Positions 1 through 5,603 of a DNA stretch of 5,791 bases are shown here, in pieces. The position numbers were made by a program, and so were the translations under genes. How positions within the stretch are numbered: position 1 is the stretch's first letter; the number at the start of each line of letters is the position of its first letter. This DNA comes from Methylacidiphilum caldifontis. Lineage in GTDB: Bacteria; Verrucomicrobiota; Verrucomicrobiia; Methylacidiphilales; CAMAQI01. Location of the stretch: assembly GCA_945860255.1 (NCBI GenBank), contig CAMAQI010000156.1:1-5791 (forward strand). The letters run 5' to 3'. Below the pieces are notes generated by a model, which had not been told where the DNA came from, did no database searches, and saw only the letters and a program-made list of their open reading frames with translations.

Positions 1-20
1 TGTAAATTCCTTATTTTTGA

Positions 21-49
21 GTTCTTTGCGTTCTCTTGCGGCTAAATTC
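21..49 (+). repeat. Degenerate 10-bp-period intergenic repeat, copy 1
   Basis: Two 10-base units, GTTCTTTGCG (21-30) and TTCTCTTGCG (31-40), are followed by GCTAAATTC. The same arrangement recurs at 1739-1765 between lysC and lepB. From memory, low-complexity strings of the type 'TTCTTTGCGTTCTTTGCGG' are common between genes in many environmental bacteria. They have no established function. The match between the two copies is seen directly; membership of a wider family is recollection. Confidence 0.55.
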
Positions 50-210
50 ACGGTTTTTTGTTTCGATATTCCTGCCTTCTTGCATTCCTTAGAGAGTTCT
101 TAATTCTTTCGAAAAGGGGAACCAAAATTTTCTTATGGAAGGATTTGGGACTAACAGCGGAGCTGCATGTAATTTTAGCTCGGAGGGTGGAAGGGGAGCA
201 ACATTAATTC

Positions 211-229
211 AAAATTCGCCAAGAATTTT
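211..229. promoter_or_regulatory. Perfect 7-5-7 inverted repeat of unknown role
   Basis: AAAATTC (211-217) and GAATTTT (223-229) are exact reverse complements separated by GCCAA. The 19-bp size suits a dimeric repressor site, but the arms are AT-rich, the site is about 210 bases upstream of the lysC start, and no promoter is evident beside it. It could also be a chance palindrome. Confidence 0.2.
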
Positions 230-264
230 AAACCACTTATCTTTACTGTTTTTAATGCCTTTTC

Positions 265-288
265 CTTTGTGACTTCGTGTCTTCGCCC
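265..288 (+). repeat. 8-bp-period repeat (CTTYGTGW type)
   Basis: Three consecutive 8-base units, CTTTGTGA, CTTCGTGT and CTTCGCCC, make a degenerate tandem. The pattern resembles the 'CTTCGTGTCTTCGTG' strings scattered between genes in many environmental genomes (from memory). A long in-frame extension of lysC reaches a GTG here, but the repeat character argues that this stretch is not coding. Confidence 0.5.
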
Positions 289-289
289 T

Positions 290-314
290 GTACGCCGTAG
301 TGCTTGGACGGAGG
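290..314 (+). repeat. Fragment resembling a CGCCGTAG...TTGG-CGG intergenic repeat
   Basis: GTACGCCGTAG followed by TGCTTGGACGGAGG resembles, from memory, a decayed version of 'CTACGCCGAAGCCTTGGCGAAGGCGG'-type repeats found between genes in several phyla. It abuts the 8-bp repeat at 265-288, so the two may be one composite remnant. Only one copy is visible in this window, so the call is weak. Confidence 0.3.
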
Positions 315-344
315 TGTATGTGAGACGGGTATTTAATGTCTTCA

Positions 345-374
345 ATCAGTGTAAATTAGCGTCGATTAGCGGTT
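345..374 (+). repeat. Three-unit 10-bp tandem repeat upstream of lysC
   Basis: The units ATCAGTGTAA (345-354), ATTAGCGTCG (355-364) and ATTAGCGGTT (365-374) form a degenerate tandem with a period of one helical turn. The text resembles the 'ATTAGTGTCTATTAGTGGTT' family seen between genes in many environmental bacteria (recollection). It ends just upstream of the candidate lysC promoter. Whether it is regulatory or only a passive repeat cannot be told from sequence. Confidence 0.55.
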
Positions 375-396
375 TCAATTCTTTGTCTTTTTTCCA

Positions 397-425
397 TTGG
401 CAGTTGTCAAAAGGATGTCTAATAA
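397..425 (+). promoter_or_regulatory. Candidate sigma70-type promoter for lysC
   Basis: TTGGCA (397-402, five of six to the -35 consensus) is separated by exactly 17 bases from TAATAA (420-425), a poor -10 element. Transcription would start around 432, leaving a leader of about 8 bases before the lysC ATG. That agrees with the absence of a Shine-Dalgarno sequence there. The -10 match is weak, so this is a suggestion only. Confidence 0.35.
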
Positions 426-439
426 CAACCCTTTCGCTT

Positions 440-1657
440 ATGGCCTTAATTGTACAAAAATATGGGGGAACCTCTGTTGGGAATCCAGAGAGGATCAAGA
501 ATGTCGCATCGCGAGTCGCTGAATGGCGCGCTCGAGGAGATCAAGTCGTCGTCGTTGTTTCGGCAATGTCCGGAGTGACGGATGGATTGATCAAATTAGC
601 AAAAGAGATCTCCAGCGAGCCCGCTGAACGAGAGATGGATATGCTTCTTTCGACCGGTGAGCAAACGACGATTGCGTTGACTGCCATGGCCTTGAAACAG
701 ATCGGAGTCCCGGCCGCCTCCCTGACCGGGGCTCAAGCAGGCATTGTGACCGATGGGGTTCACACAAGGGCTCGGATCTGCAATATCACTCCGAAACGAG
801 TGCATGAACTTTTAGATGCCGGTAATGTCGTGATCGTCGCTGGATTTCAAGGACATACCGCAGAGGGGGCGATTACCACCTTAGGACGAGGAGGATCCGA
901 TCTCACCGCCATCGCTCTTGCCGCCGCGCTCAAAGCCGATCTTTGCCAGATTTATACGGATGTCGATGGAGTTTATACTGCCGATCCGCGACTTGTCCCC
1001 CATGCCTCGAAAATCGAGGAGATCTCGTACGATGAAATGCTGGAGTTAGCCAGTTTAGGGGCGAAGGTCATGCAGGCTCGCTCAGTGGAATTTGCGAAGA
1101 AATTTAATGTCGTGTTTGAGGTAAGATCCAGTTTTAATAAAAACGCAGGAACGATTGTGAGAGAGGAGACAAAATCTATGGAAGAAGTCGTCGTACGAGG
1201 AGTGAGCTTGGAAAAGAATCAAGCGAAGGTAACCATTAGCGGAGTTCCCGATCAACCCGGAGTCGCTGCCAAGATTTTTACCTTCATTGCCCAAGCCAAT
1301 TTAAATATCGATATGATCGTTCAAAACGTTTCGATTCACGGGACGACCGATATTACCTTTACCTTAAACAAAGATGATTTAGCGAAGGCCCGTAAAACAC
1401 TCGACCCAGTCGTTAAAGAGATCAAAGCGAAGGAATTGATTGCTCAAGAAGGGGTTTCCAAGCTTTCGGTTGTCGGAATTGGAATGCGTTCTCATAGCGG
1501 AGTCGCCTCGACCCTCTTCACCGCCTTAGCAGATGCGAAGATCAATGTTCAGATGATCTCGACGAGCGAAATTAAAATCTCGCTGATTATCGATGAGGCC
1601 TCCGGCCCAGAGGCAACGAAGATCGTTCACGATGCTTTTCAGCTCGGAAAGAGCTAA
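440..1657 (+). CDS. lysC: Aspartate kinase, alpha subunit (monofunctional LysC type)
   Basis: Aspartate kinase phosphorylates L-aspartate to aspartyl phosphate, the first committed step to lysine, diaminopimelate, threonine and methionine, in the cytoplasm. The 405-residue protein has the family's usual length. The kinase domain (about 1-245) shows KYGGTS at 7-12, SAMSGVTD at 41-48, STGEQ at 71-75, GRGGSDLTA at 149-157 and YTDVDGVYTADPR at 172-184. Two ACT domains follow (about 262-335 and 342-403), including GVPDQPGVAAKIF and SVVGIGMRSHSGVA, the usual sites of feedback inhibition by lysine and/or threonine. The ATG at 440 is chosen because the family begins with the MALIVQKYGG strand. A longer in-frame reading from a GTG at 269 would add 57 residues made of repeat sequence. 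No Shine-Dalgarno precedes 440, unlike the internal start at 1178. No fused homoserine dehydrogenase is present. The family call is very secure. Confidence 0.97.
   Translation: MALIVQKYGGTSVGNPERIKNVASRVAEWRARGDQVVVVVSAMSGVTDGLIKLAKEISSEPAEREMDMLLSTGEQTTIALTAMALKQIGVPAASLTGAQAGIVTDGVHTRARICNITPKRVHELLDAGNVVIVAGFQGHTAEGAITTLGRGGSDLTAIALAAALKADLCQIYTDVDGVYTADPRLVPHASKIEEISYDEMLELASLGAKVMQARSVEFAKKFNVVFEVRSSFNKNAGTIVREETKSMEEVVVRGVSLEKNQAKVTISGVPDQPGVAAKIFTFIAQANLNIDMIVQNVSIHGTTDITFTLNKDDLAKARKTLDPVVKEIKAKELIAQEGVSKLSVVGIGMRSHSGVASTLFTALADAKINVQMISTSEIKISLIIDEASGPEATKIVHDAFQLGKS
1164..1168 (+). promoter_or_regulatory. Ribosome binding site for the internal lysC start
   Basis: AGGAG, inside the purine run GAGAGGAG (1161-1168), stands 9 bases before an in-frame ATG at 1178 within lysC. 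It is a better Shine-Dalgarno sequence than anything before the main lysC start. It lies at the junction of the kinase and ACT domains, where known aspartokinase beta subunits begin. Confidence 0.55.
1178..1657 (+). CDS. lysC: Aspartate kinase beta subunit from internal start (predicted)
   Basis: Starting at Met247 of LysC and reading in the same frame gives a 159-residue protein made of the two ACT domains only. In Bacillus subtilis aspartokinase II and Corynebacterium glutamicum LysC, an internal in-frame start near residues 246-250 produces exactly such a beta subunit, forming an alpha2beta2 enzyme in which beta carries allosteric control. Here the position fits and a good Shine-Dalgarno (AGGAG, 9-base spacing) is present, while the alpha start has none. 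The met codon itself is common at this place in the family, so production of a separate polypeptide is inferred from the RBS and precedent. Confidence 0.55.
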   Translation: MEEVVVRGVSLEKNQAKVTISGVPDQPGVAAKIFTFIAQANLNIDMIVQNVSIHGTTDITFTLNKDDLAKARKTLDPVVKEIKAKELIAQEGVSKLSVVGIGMRSHSGVASTLFTALADAKINVQMISTSEIKISLIIDEASGPEATKIVHDAFQLGKS

Positions 1658-1738
1658 TGGATTCGTTTTACGAACCTTTTGCCTTTACTCTGCAGCGGTT
1701 TCTTCCTGTTTGAAGGGGAATAGAAAGAGCTTCTTTGA

Positions 1739-1765
1739 GTTCTTTGTCTTCTCTGTGGCTCATTC
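1739..1765 (+). repeat. Degenerate 10-bp-period intergenic repeat, copy 2
   Basis: GTTCTTTGTC (1739-1748) and TTCTCTGTGG (1749-1758) followed by CTCATTC align unit for unit with the repeat at 21-49, in the same orientation. It sits inside the 170-base lysC-lepB gap, so copies flank lysC on both sides. Apart from this and the lepB ribosome binding site I recognise nothing in that gap; no convincing terminator follows lysC. Confidence 0.55.
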
Positions 1766-1827
1766 GCTGTTTTTAGGCTGAGAGGTTAGAGATCGACAAC
1801 CCTCTTTAGACGATTAGAAAAGGGGCG

Positions 1828-2958
1828 ATGATTTTTTCTTTTCTTAAGCTTCGATCTTTACGTAAACAGGCGATGGAATGTTTTGAAGTGATTCAGACGA
1901 AACGAAAATTTCGAGAGGATTTACTTTCCGCTGCTGATTTGAAGTCAGTTTTAGCTTTTGAAGAACGCTATCAAATTGTGAAGCAATCGAAGCTCGAATC
2001 GGATTATGCCGCCTTTATCTCAGATGCGGATCTACTTTTTCAAAACTATTTTCCCTCAAGTCATAACGAATGGGTCTTTGAGAATGTCGAATCGTTTTTA
2101 GTCGCTATTGTGGTGGCTCTTTCGATTAAATGTTATTTTTTGCAGCCCTTTGTGATTCCTACCGATTCGATGAAGCCGACTTTATACGGGGTTCAGATTG
2201 AGCATCGAACAGGGGAGACTCCTGGATTTTTTGAACAGGCTTATCAAAAAGTGATTTTTGGAAAGTCCTACAAACGATTTATTGCCCCTGAAGATTTAAC
2301 GTTAGCCGGCTATCGTGTCGGCAGTTTTACCCCTTGGTTTCAATATGCTGATTTTATTTTTACCAATGGAGAAACCAAGCGACTTTGGTTGCCGATGGAG
2401 GCGGTTAAAAAGTCAGGACTTCATCGTGATCAGTTCTTTCGTAAAGGGGAGGATATTTTAAACTTAGAAGTGGAATCAGGGGATTTTGTTCTTGTGGATA
2501 AAATGACGATTCATTTTCGCCTTCCGAAACGTGCTGAGGTTTTTGTTTTTACGACGAAAGGAATTGAGGGAATTGAGAAAGATTTCCCGATGAGAGGAAT
2601 TTTAGGCTCACAATATTATATTAAACGATGTGTGGGGGTACCTCACGACACCTTGAGAATTGAAGAGCCGCATCTTTTTGTAAACGGAAAGAGGATCGAC
2701 GATAATCCGATGGTGACAAAGGTTCAGGCAGCGAAAGAGGGCTATCGGGGTTATACGTCCAATCTTCCGGGAATTAATTTCTTAGCGACCCCTCAAGAAA
2801 CTTACCAGTTGGCGACCGACCGTTTTTGGGCGATGGGAGATAACAGCTATAACAGTTTTGACAGTCGTGGTTGGGGTCCCGTTCCTCGAGAGAACCTTGT
2901 TGGAACCGGCTTTGTTGCCTTTTGGCCCTTTGGTAAGCGTTGGGGTTGGATTAAATAG
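1828..2958 (+). CDS. lepB: Signal peptidase I (S26 family)
   Basis: This membrane-anchored serine protease removes signal peptides from exported proteins on the outer face of the inner membrane. Residues 1-80 form a charged cytoplasmic N-terminal extension. One membrane helix lies at about 86-107 (ESFLVAIVVALSIKCYFLQPF). The catalytic box PTDSMKPTL contains the nucleophile Ser114. The general base is Lys266 in YYIKRCVGVPHDTL, and the C-terminal box GDNSYNSFDSRGWGPVP is at 337-353. All key residues are present, so the enzyme should be active. At 376 residues it is longer than the typical 180-320, because of the N-terminal extension and about 95 residues inserted between the serine box and VDKM at 224-226; both features recall verrucomicrobial homologues (recollection). 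An AAAAGGGG run (1818-1825) precedes the ATG with short spacing. The stop codon overlaps the start of a long palindrome, and the broken DUF433 gene follows. Confidence 0.95.
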   Translation: MIFSFLKLRSLRKQAMECFEVIQTKRKFREDLLSAADLKSVLAFEERYQIVKQSKLESDYAAFISDADLLFQNYFPSSHNEWVFENVESFLVAIVVALSIKCYFLQPFVIPTDSMKPTLYGVQIEHRTGETPGFFEQAYQKVIFGKSYKRFIAPEDLTLAGYRVGSFTPWFQYADFIFTNGETKRLWLPMEAVKKSGLHRDQFFRKGEDILNLEVESGDFVLVDKMTIHFRLPKRAEVFVFTTKGIEGIEKDFPMRGILGSQYYIKRCVGVPHDTLRIEEPHLFVNGKRIDDNPMVTKVQAAKEGYRGYTSNLPGINFLATPQETYQLATDRFWAMGDNSYNSFDSRGWGPVPRENLVGTGFVAFWPFGKRWGWIK

Positions 2959-2998
2959 ATTTTGTTTCGACGGCCTCCTTGCCGTCGAAAGAGAATCT
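2957..2998. repeat. Long imperfect palindrome at the lepB stop codon
   Basis: The core arms TTTCGACGGC (2965-2974) and GCCGTCGAAA (2981-2990) pair perfectly around the loop CTCCTT. After one G-G mismatch, seven more pairs (2957-2963 with 2992-2998, one of them G-U) extend the arms to 18 positions. The RNA would form a very stable hairpin right after lepB. No run of T follows on either strand, so it is not a canonical rho-independent terminator. It could instead protect the mRNA 3' end or be a REP/MITE-like mobile palindrome. Its right edge meets the point where DUF433 homology begins. Confidence 0.7.
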
Positions 2999-3148
2999 TC
3001 GATTTTAGATAATCTTGCGGTTGGAGTTCTTCCTGAAGAGATTTTAATATCTTATCCTTCGATTTCCAAAGAAGATATTCAGGCCGCAATTGCTTTTGCT
3101 GCCGATGTTTCTAGGGAAAGAGTGGTTTCTTTTTCGGTGCCTGCATGA
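2996..3148 (+). pseudogene. Truncated DUF433 antitoxin-like gene (C-terminal part only)
   Basis: The reading frame ending with TGA at 3146-3148 encodes a C-terminal DUF433 segment: SSILDNLAVGVLPEEIL, then ISYPSISKEDIQAAIAFAA and SRERVV. In the family this follows an N-terminal stretch with a GGKP.I.GTRI-type motif. That part is missing and is replaced in frame by the palindrome (FDGLLAVERE). There is no ATG, GTG or TTG between the lepB stop and the homologous part. The same frame stays open back into lepB to an ATG at 2858, but that part is lepB in another frame. DUF433 proteins are small helix-turn-helix-like proteins usually encoded just before a DUF5615 toxin and thought to be antitoxins. 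The stop overlaps the toxin start (ATGA), so the pair was once translationally coupled. Probably non-functional. Confidence 0.75.
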
Positions 3149-3504
3149 AATTAAAAGTGGATGAGAATGTCCCGTTCTCGATCGTTTCTCTTTTGAGGAA
3201 TTTAGGTCATGATGTGCACTCTGTTTTTGATGAAGGACTAAACGGAAAATCAGATAAGGAGTTAATTCTAGCCTGTCAAAAAGAGGAGCGAATTTTAATG
3301 ACTTTGGATTTAGACTTTGCGTCGATTCAAAATTATCCTCCCCATGAAAACAAGGGAATCGTGGTTTTACGACCGCCTTCTCAGGATTTAAAAACGATCG
3401 AGGGAGTTGTTCGCGCTTTTGTGGGTCAATATGCCGAGGAGAATTTTTCGGGTAAGCTGTGGATTGTTGAAATGCATCAAATACGTGTTAGATCCTCAAG
3501 CTGA
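3145..3504 (+). CDS. DUF5615 PIN-like toxin
   Basis: This 119-residue protein belongs to the DUF5615 family, a PIN-like (predicted metal-dependent RNase) fold that forms type II-like toxin-antitoxin pairs with DUF433. It shows the N-terminal KVDENVP motif (Asp6, Glu7), GHDV at 21-24, SDKEL with Asp37, TLDLDFA with Asp55 and Asp57, and the GIVVLR strand at 71-76. The acidic residues expected to bind metal are all there, and the full family length is kept, so the toxin looks intact although its antitoxin is not. Its ATG overlaps the DUF433 stop and has no Shine-Dalgarno nearby, so translation was probably coupled to DUF433 and may now be poor. RNase activity is inferred from the fold, not proven for this family member. 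Confidence 0.88.
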   Translation: MKLKVDENVPFSIVSLLRNLGHDVHSVFDEGLNGKSDKELILACQKEERILMTLDLDFASIQNYPPHENKGIVVLRPPSQDLKTIEGVVRAFVGQYAEENFSGKLWIVEMHQIRVRSSS

Positions 3505-3510
3505 ATTTAG

Positions 3511-4860
3511 TTATTCCGCATCGGCCCAGCGGGAGGAGCCGTAGGCCATTCCGAGCATCAGGAGCGTGTAAAATTGAATGGAGGGGATTTGGAATGGAAA
3601 ATCGTAGCACATATGGATCATCATTCCTAAGAGTGCCAGGAGCAGGCTAAGGATGAGGGTACGATCTTTTGAGGAGTAATGTTCGTACCGTTTAAAATAA
3701 TTCCAGGTAATGCGAAAAATCCCTCCGAAAAAAAACATTCCCCAAGTGATTGCCCCCACCCAGCCCCATTCGACGAGTGTTTGCAGATAATCCATGTGGG
3801 CATAACGCCAGAACCCAAAAACTTTACTTCCATATTCGTTGGTAAAGAAGGGGAAGGCGATATGGAAAGTATCCGGTCCAAACCCCCAAGCTCCGGCTTT
3901 CGGCGCCATATGAAGGCAGATTTCAGCAGTCAATAATCGACCCCGAGCAAATTGTCCACTGGAGGAGAGAGCATTCGTCCAGCGATCGATCGCGACTTGA
4001 GGTCCGATCAGGTAAATCAGAAAGGAGCAGGCAACAAAAAGAATGAGCCCGAGGGAGATCAAGGTCAGGAGTGATTTCGCTTGGCTGAGGTGAAAGAGTT
4101 GGCGTTTGATTTGCCAAATTCCCCAAACAAAGAGAATGAGGAGGGTAATCGGAGTGGCTCCCTTAGAGGCATTGATAAAGGGGCCTGCGACGGAGATCGC
4201 CGCAATACAAATCCAGAGAGAGTGTTCGATGTGACGTTCCGGATTGCGAAAGGCTAAAAGGAGTTTTCCGATGATCAAGGGAAGGACGAGATTCATGTAA
4301 GCGCCTGCATTTCCATGATAGTAATAGGTAGCAAAAGGCCAGACATTGATTCGCTGGGGGTAAAGAAGCAGAAAACCCATGAGATGTTGAGCAAGTCCTA
4401 GGAAGATAATGGAAAAACCACTGAGGCAAAGCGTGAGCATGATTCGATTTCTCCAGATCGGATTCTGAGAGATTTCACAAGCCATCATCGCGATCCCAAG
4501 AAAGGATCCGAGCTGGAGGATGTTGAATTGAGAGACCACTTGATCGATCGATCCTGGGAGGGTGGGATAAGGAGGATTAAAAGGGGTAAACTGATTGTAG
4601 TCGTTATCGTAAATGAATTTGGCGTTATAAACCATCCAAAGACCTTGGGCGAGGATGAGAATCACCCAGAATAAGCCATAAAGATTGAGGTAATTGATCC
4701 GACGGCGCACCATGAGTGTGGTGATCCAGAGGAAGAGGATTCCGTAACAACCGAAGATAAGGCCATCTCTCCACGGACTTGGAATCGATCCGTAGGCCCA
4801 AGGAGCATAGAGAATTAAGGCAAGGAGAAGCCATCGAGGAAAATCGACTAGAAAATTCAT
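3511..4860 (-). CDS. O-antigen ligase / polymerase-like membrane protein (Wzy_C family)
   Basis: This is a 449-residue inner-membrane protein with roughly ten or more hydrophobic helices spread over its length. Family signs are YYHGNAGAYMNLVLPL at 180-195, the large periplasmic loop at about 288-355 with ARGR (305-308) and WGFGPDTF (325-332), the AHMDYLQTLVEWGWVG box at 354-369 (His355), and DFPFQIP at 420-426. WaaL-type ligases transfer polysaccharide from undecaprenyl diphosphate to lipid A-core, while relatives polymerise O-units or glycosylate proteins; sequence alone does not separate these. A loop at about 83-108 is rich in Asn, Pro and Tyr. Its ATG shares one base with the stop of the Rrf2 gene (TAATG), implying coupled translation. 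No other glycan genes are in the window. The stop lies 6 bases from the end of the convergent toxin gene. Confidence 0.88.
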   Translation of the reverse strand: MNFLVDFPRWLLLALILYAPWAYGSIPSPWRDGLIFGCYGILFLWITTLMVRRRINYLNLYGLFWVILILAQGLWMVYNAKFIYDNDYNQFTPFNPPYPTLPGSIDQVVSQFNILQLGSFLGIAMMACEISQNPIWRNRIMLTLCLSGFSIIFLGLAQHLMGFLLLYPQRINVWPFATYYYHGNAGAYMNLVLPLIIGKLLLAFRNPERHIEHSLWICIAAISVAGPFINASKGATPITLLILFVWGIWQIKRQLFHLSQAKSLLTLISLGLILFVACSFLIYLIGPQVAIDRWTNALSSSGQFARGRLLTAEICLHMAPKAGAWGFGPDTFHIAFPFFTNEYGSKVFGFWRYAHMDYLQTLVEWGWVGAITWGMFFFGGIFRITWNYFKRYEHYSSKDRTLILSLLLALLGMMIHMCYDFPFQIPSIQFYTLLMLGMAYGSSRWADAE

Positions 4861-5327
4861 TAGATAATATAGTGAGGAGTTTCCTGATTTTGAGATTTCA
4901 AAAGAGAGATTTTATCGAGGAGCTGAGTTAGCGTCGTTTCATTTAAAATTTTATTCATTTGAAGAAAGATCGGTTCAAAGCTTAAGCGGATCGGGCAAAG
5001 GACTTTATCGGGACAGGGACAGGCTTCGCGATCGTTTTTTTCGAGGCAAGGCCACTCGCAAAGCGGCCCCTCAATGATGCGTAATATTTCACCAAGCGTA
5101 ATTTGTTCGAGGGAGCGTTGAAGCGAATATCCACCCTCCATCCCTCGTTTACTTTTGAGGAGGCCAGCATTTTTGAGGGTCAGGAGGATTTGCTCGAGAA
5201 ATTTAACCGGAATCTCTGTCGATTGAGCAATTTTATGAATCGAAATTAACGGATGAACTTGAGACTGTTGAGAGACCTCAACGAGGGCTCTCAGGGCGTA
5301 TTCCGTTTTTTTAGAAATTCGGATCAT
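4860..5327 (-). CDS. Rrf2-family transcriptional regulator
   Basis: This 155-residue cytoplasmic DNA-binding protein belongs to the group of IscR, NsrR, RirA and CymR. The N-terminus MIRISKKTEYALRALVEV, the winged helix with IPVKFLEQILLTLKNAGLLKSKRG (39-62), and GGYSL (65-69) are characteristic. The effector segment after LGEILRIIEGPL carries five cysteines at 90, 94, 103, 105 and 111. Cys105 and Cys111 have the C-x5-C spacing of IscR, so a redox-sensitive or Fe-S cofactor is plausible, though the exact IscR trio is not reproduced and I cannot assign a subclass. Its start overlaps the stop of the upstream small gene (ATGA) and its stop overlaps the ligase start, so it is the middle gene of a three-gene operon. 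It may autoregulate through the dyad at 5612-5630. Confidence 0.92.
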   Translation of the reverse strand: MIRISKKTEYALRALVEVSQQSQVHPLISIHKIAQSTEIPVKFLEQILLTLKNAGLLKSKRGMEGGYSLQRSLEQITLGEILRIIEGPLCEWPCLEKNDREACPCPDKVLCPIRLSFEPIFLQMNKILNETTLTQLLDKISLLKSQNQETPHYII

Positions 5328-5596
5328 AGAGGAAGACCATGTTTCCTTTTATAGTCCTTTAAGAGGTTTTGAGCCATGATGAGTTGGTCGTGAGTCGCTT
5401 GGCGACGAGGGTATCGTCTTTGGATCGTTTCTAGAAACGTTTCAAGGTCATGAAGTGAGATGGGGCGTTTATAATCCCAGTCCTCTGCTCCGGCTTCTTT
5501 GAATTGAAATTTGAAGGCACCACCGAAGTAATGCACCCGAACTTGATACTTATTTCCATCCTCATCCGTTGTTTTCCAATTAATATCGCGTGACAT
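5324..5596 (-). CDS. Conserved-looking small protein of unknown function, first gene of the Rrf2-ligase operon
   Basis: This 90-residue protein has no family name I can give. From the ATG at 5596 it begins MSRDINWKTTDEDGNKYQVR. A beta-rich, aromatic N-terminal half (RVHYFGGAFKFQF at 20-32, then EDWDY) is followed by a charged helical half (SLHDLETFLETIQRRYPRR at 47-65 and HDQLIMAQNLLKDYKRK at 69-85). There is no signal peptide, membrane helix or cysteine, so it is probably cytoplasmic. I recall similar short proteins in Verrucomicrobiota, not a characterised one. A TTG at 5632 would add 12 residues, but that extension covers the candidate promoter and dyad. The ATG has only AAGG next to it. 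The stop overlaps the Rrf2 start by ATGA, supporting a real, co-translated gene. Confidence 0.75.
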   Translation of the reverse strand: MSRDINWKTTDEDGNKYQVRVHYFGGAFKFQFKEAGAEDWDYKRPISLHDLETFLETIQRRYPRRQATHDQLIMAQNLLKDYKRKHGLPL

Positions 5597-5603
5597 ACCT
5601 TTT

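Noticed and set aside
135..272. 45-residue open frame from an ATG at 135
   Set aside because: Gly/Ser/Asn-rich with no recognisable pattern, a purine run too far upstream, and its end runs into the 8-bp repeat.
269..439. N-terminal extension of lysC from a GTG at 269 (57 extra residues)
   Set aside because: The family starts at the MALIVQKYGG strand, and the extension is built from 8- and 10-bp intergenic repeats.
100..439. Lysine riboswitch upstream of lysC
   Set aside because: I could not find the conserved lysine-riboswitch core or its helices; a covariance-model scan (L-box) would settle it.
1641..1680. Terminator after lysC (AGCTC-GAGCT at 1641-1655, TTCG-CGAA at 1662-1674)
   Set aside because: Stems are only 4-5 bp, one overlaps the coding end, and no clean T run follows.
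1593..1781. 62-residue plus-strand frame across the lysC end
   Set aside because: Overlaps lysC in another frame and continues through a repeat; no family features.
2858..2995. Full 96-residue protein from ATG 2858 as a complete antitoxin
   Set aside because: The first third is lepB read in a second frame and the next part is the palindrome; only the part from 2996 resembles DUF433. Kept as a possible expression route in the findings.
3679..3936. Plus-strand frame inside the ligase gene
   Set aside because: Antisense shadow of a well-supported membrane protein gene; no ribosome site or domain signs.
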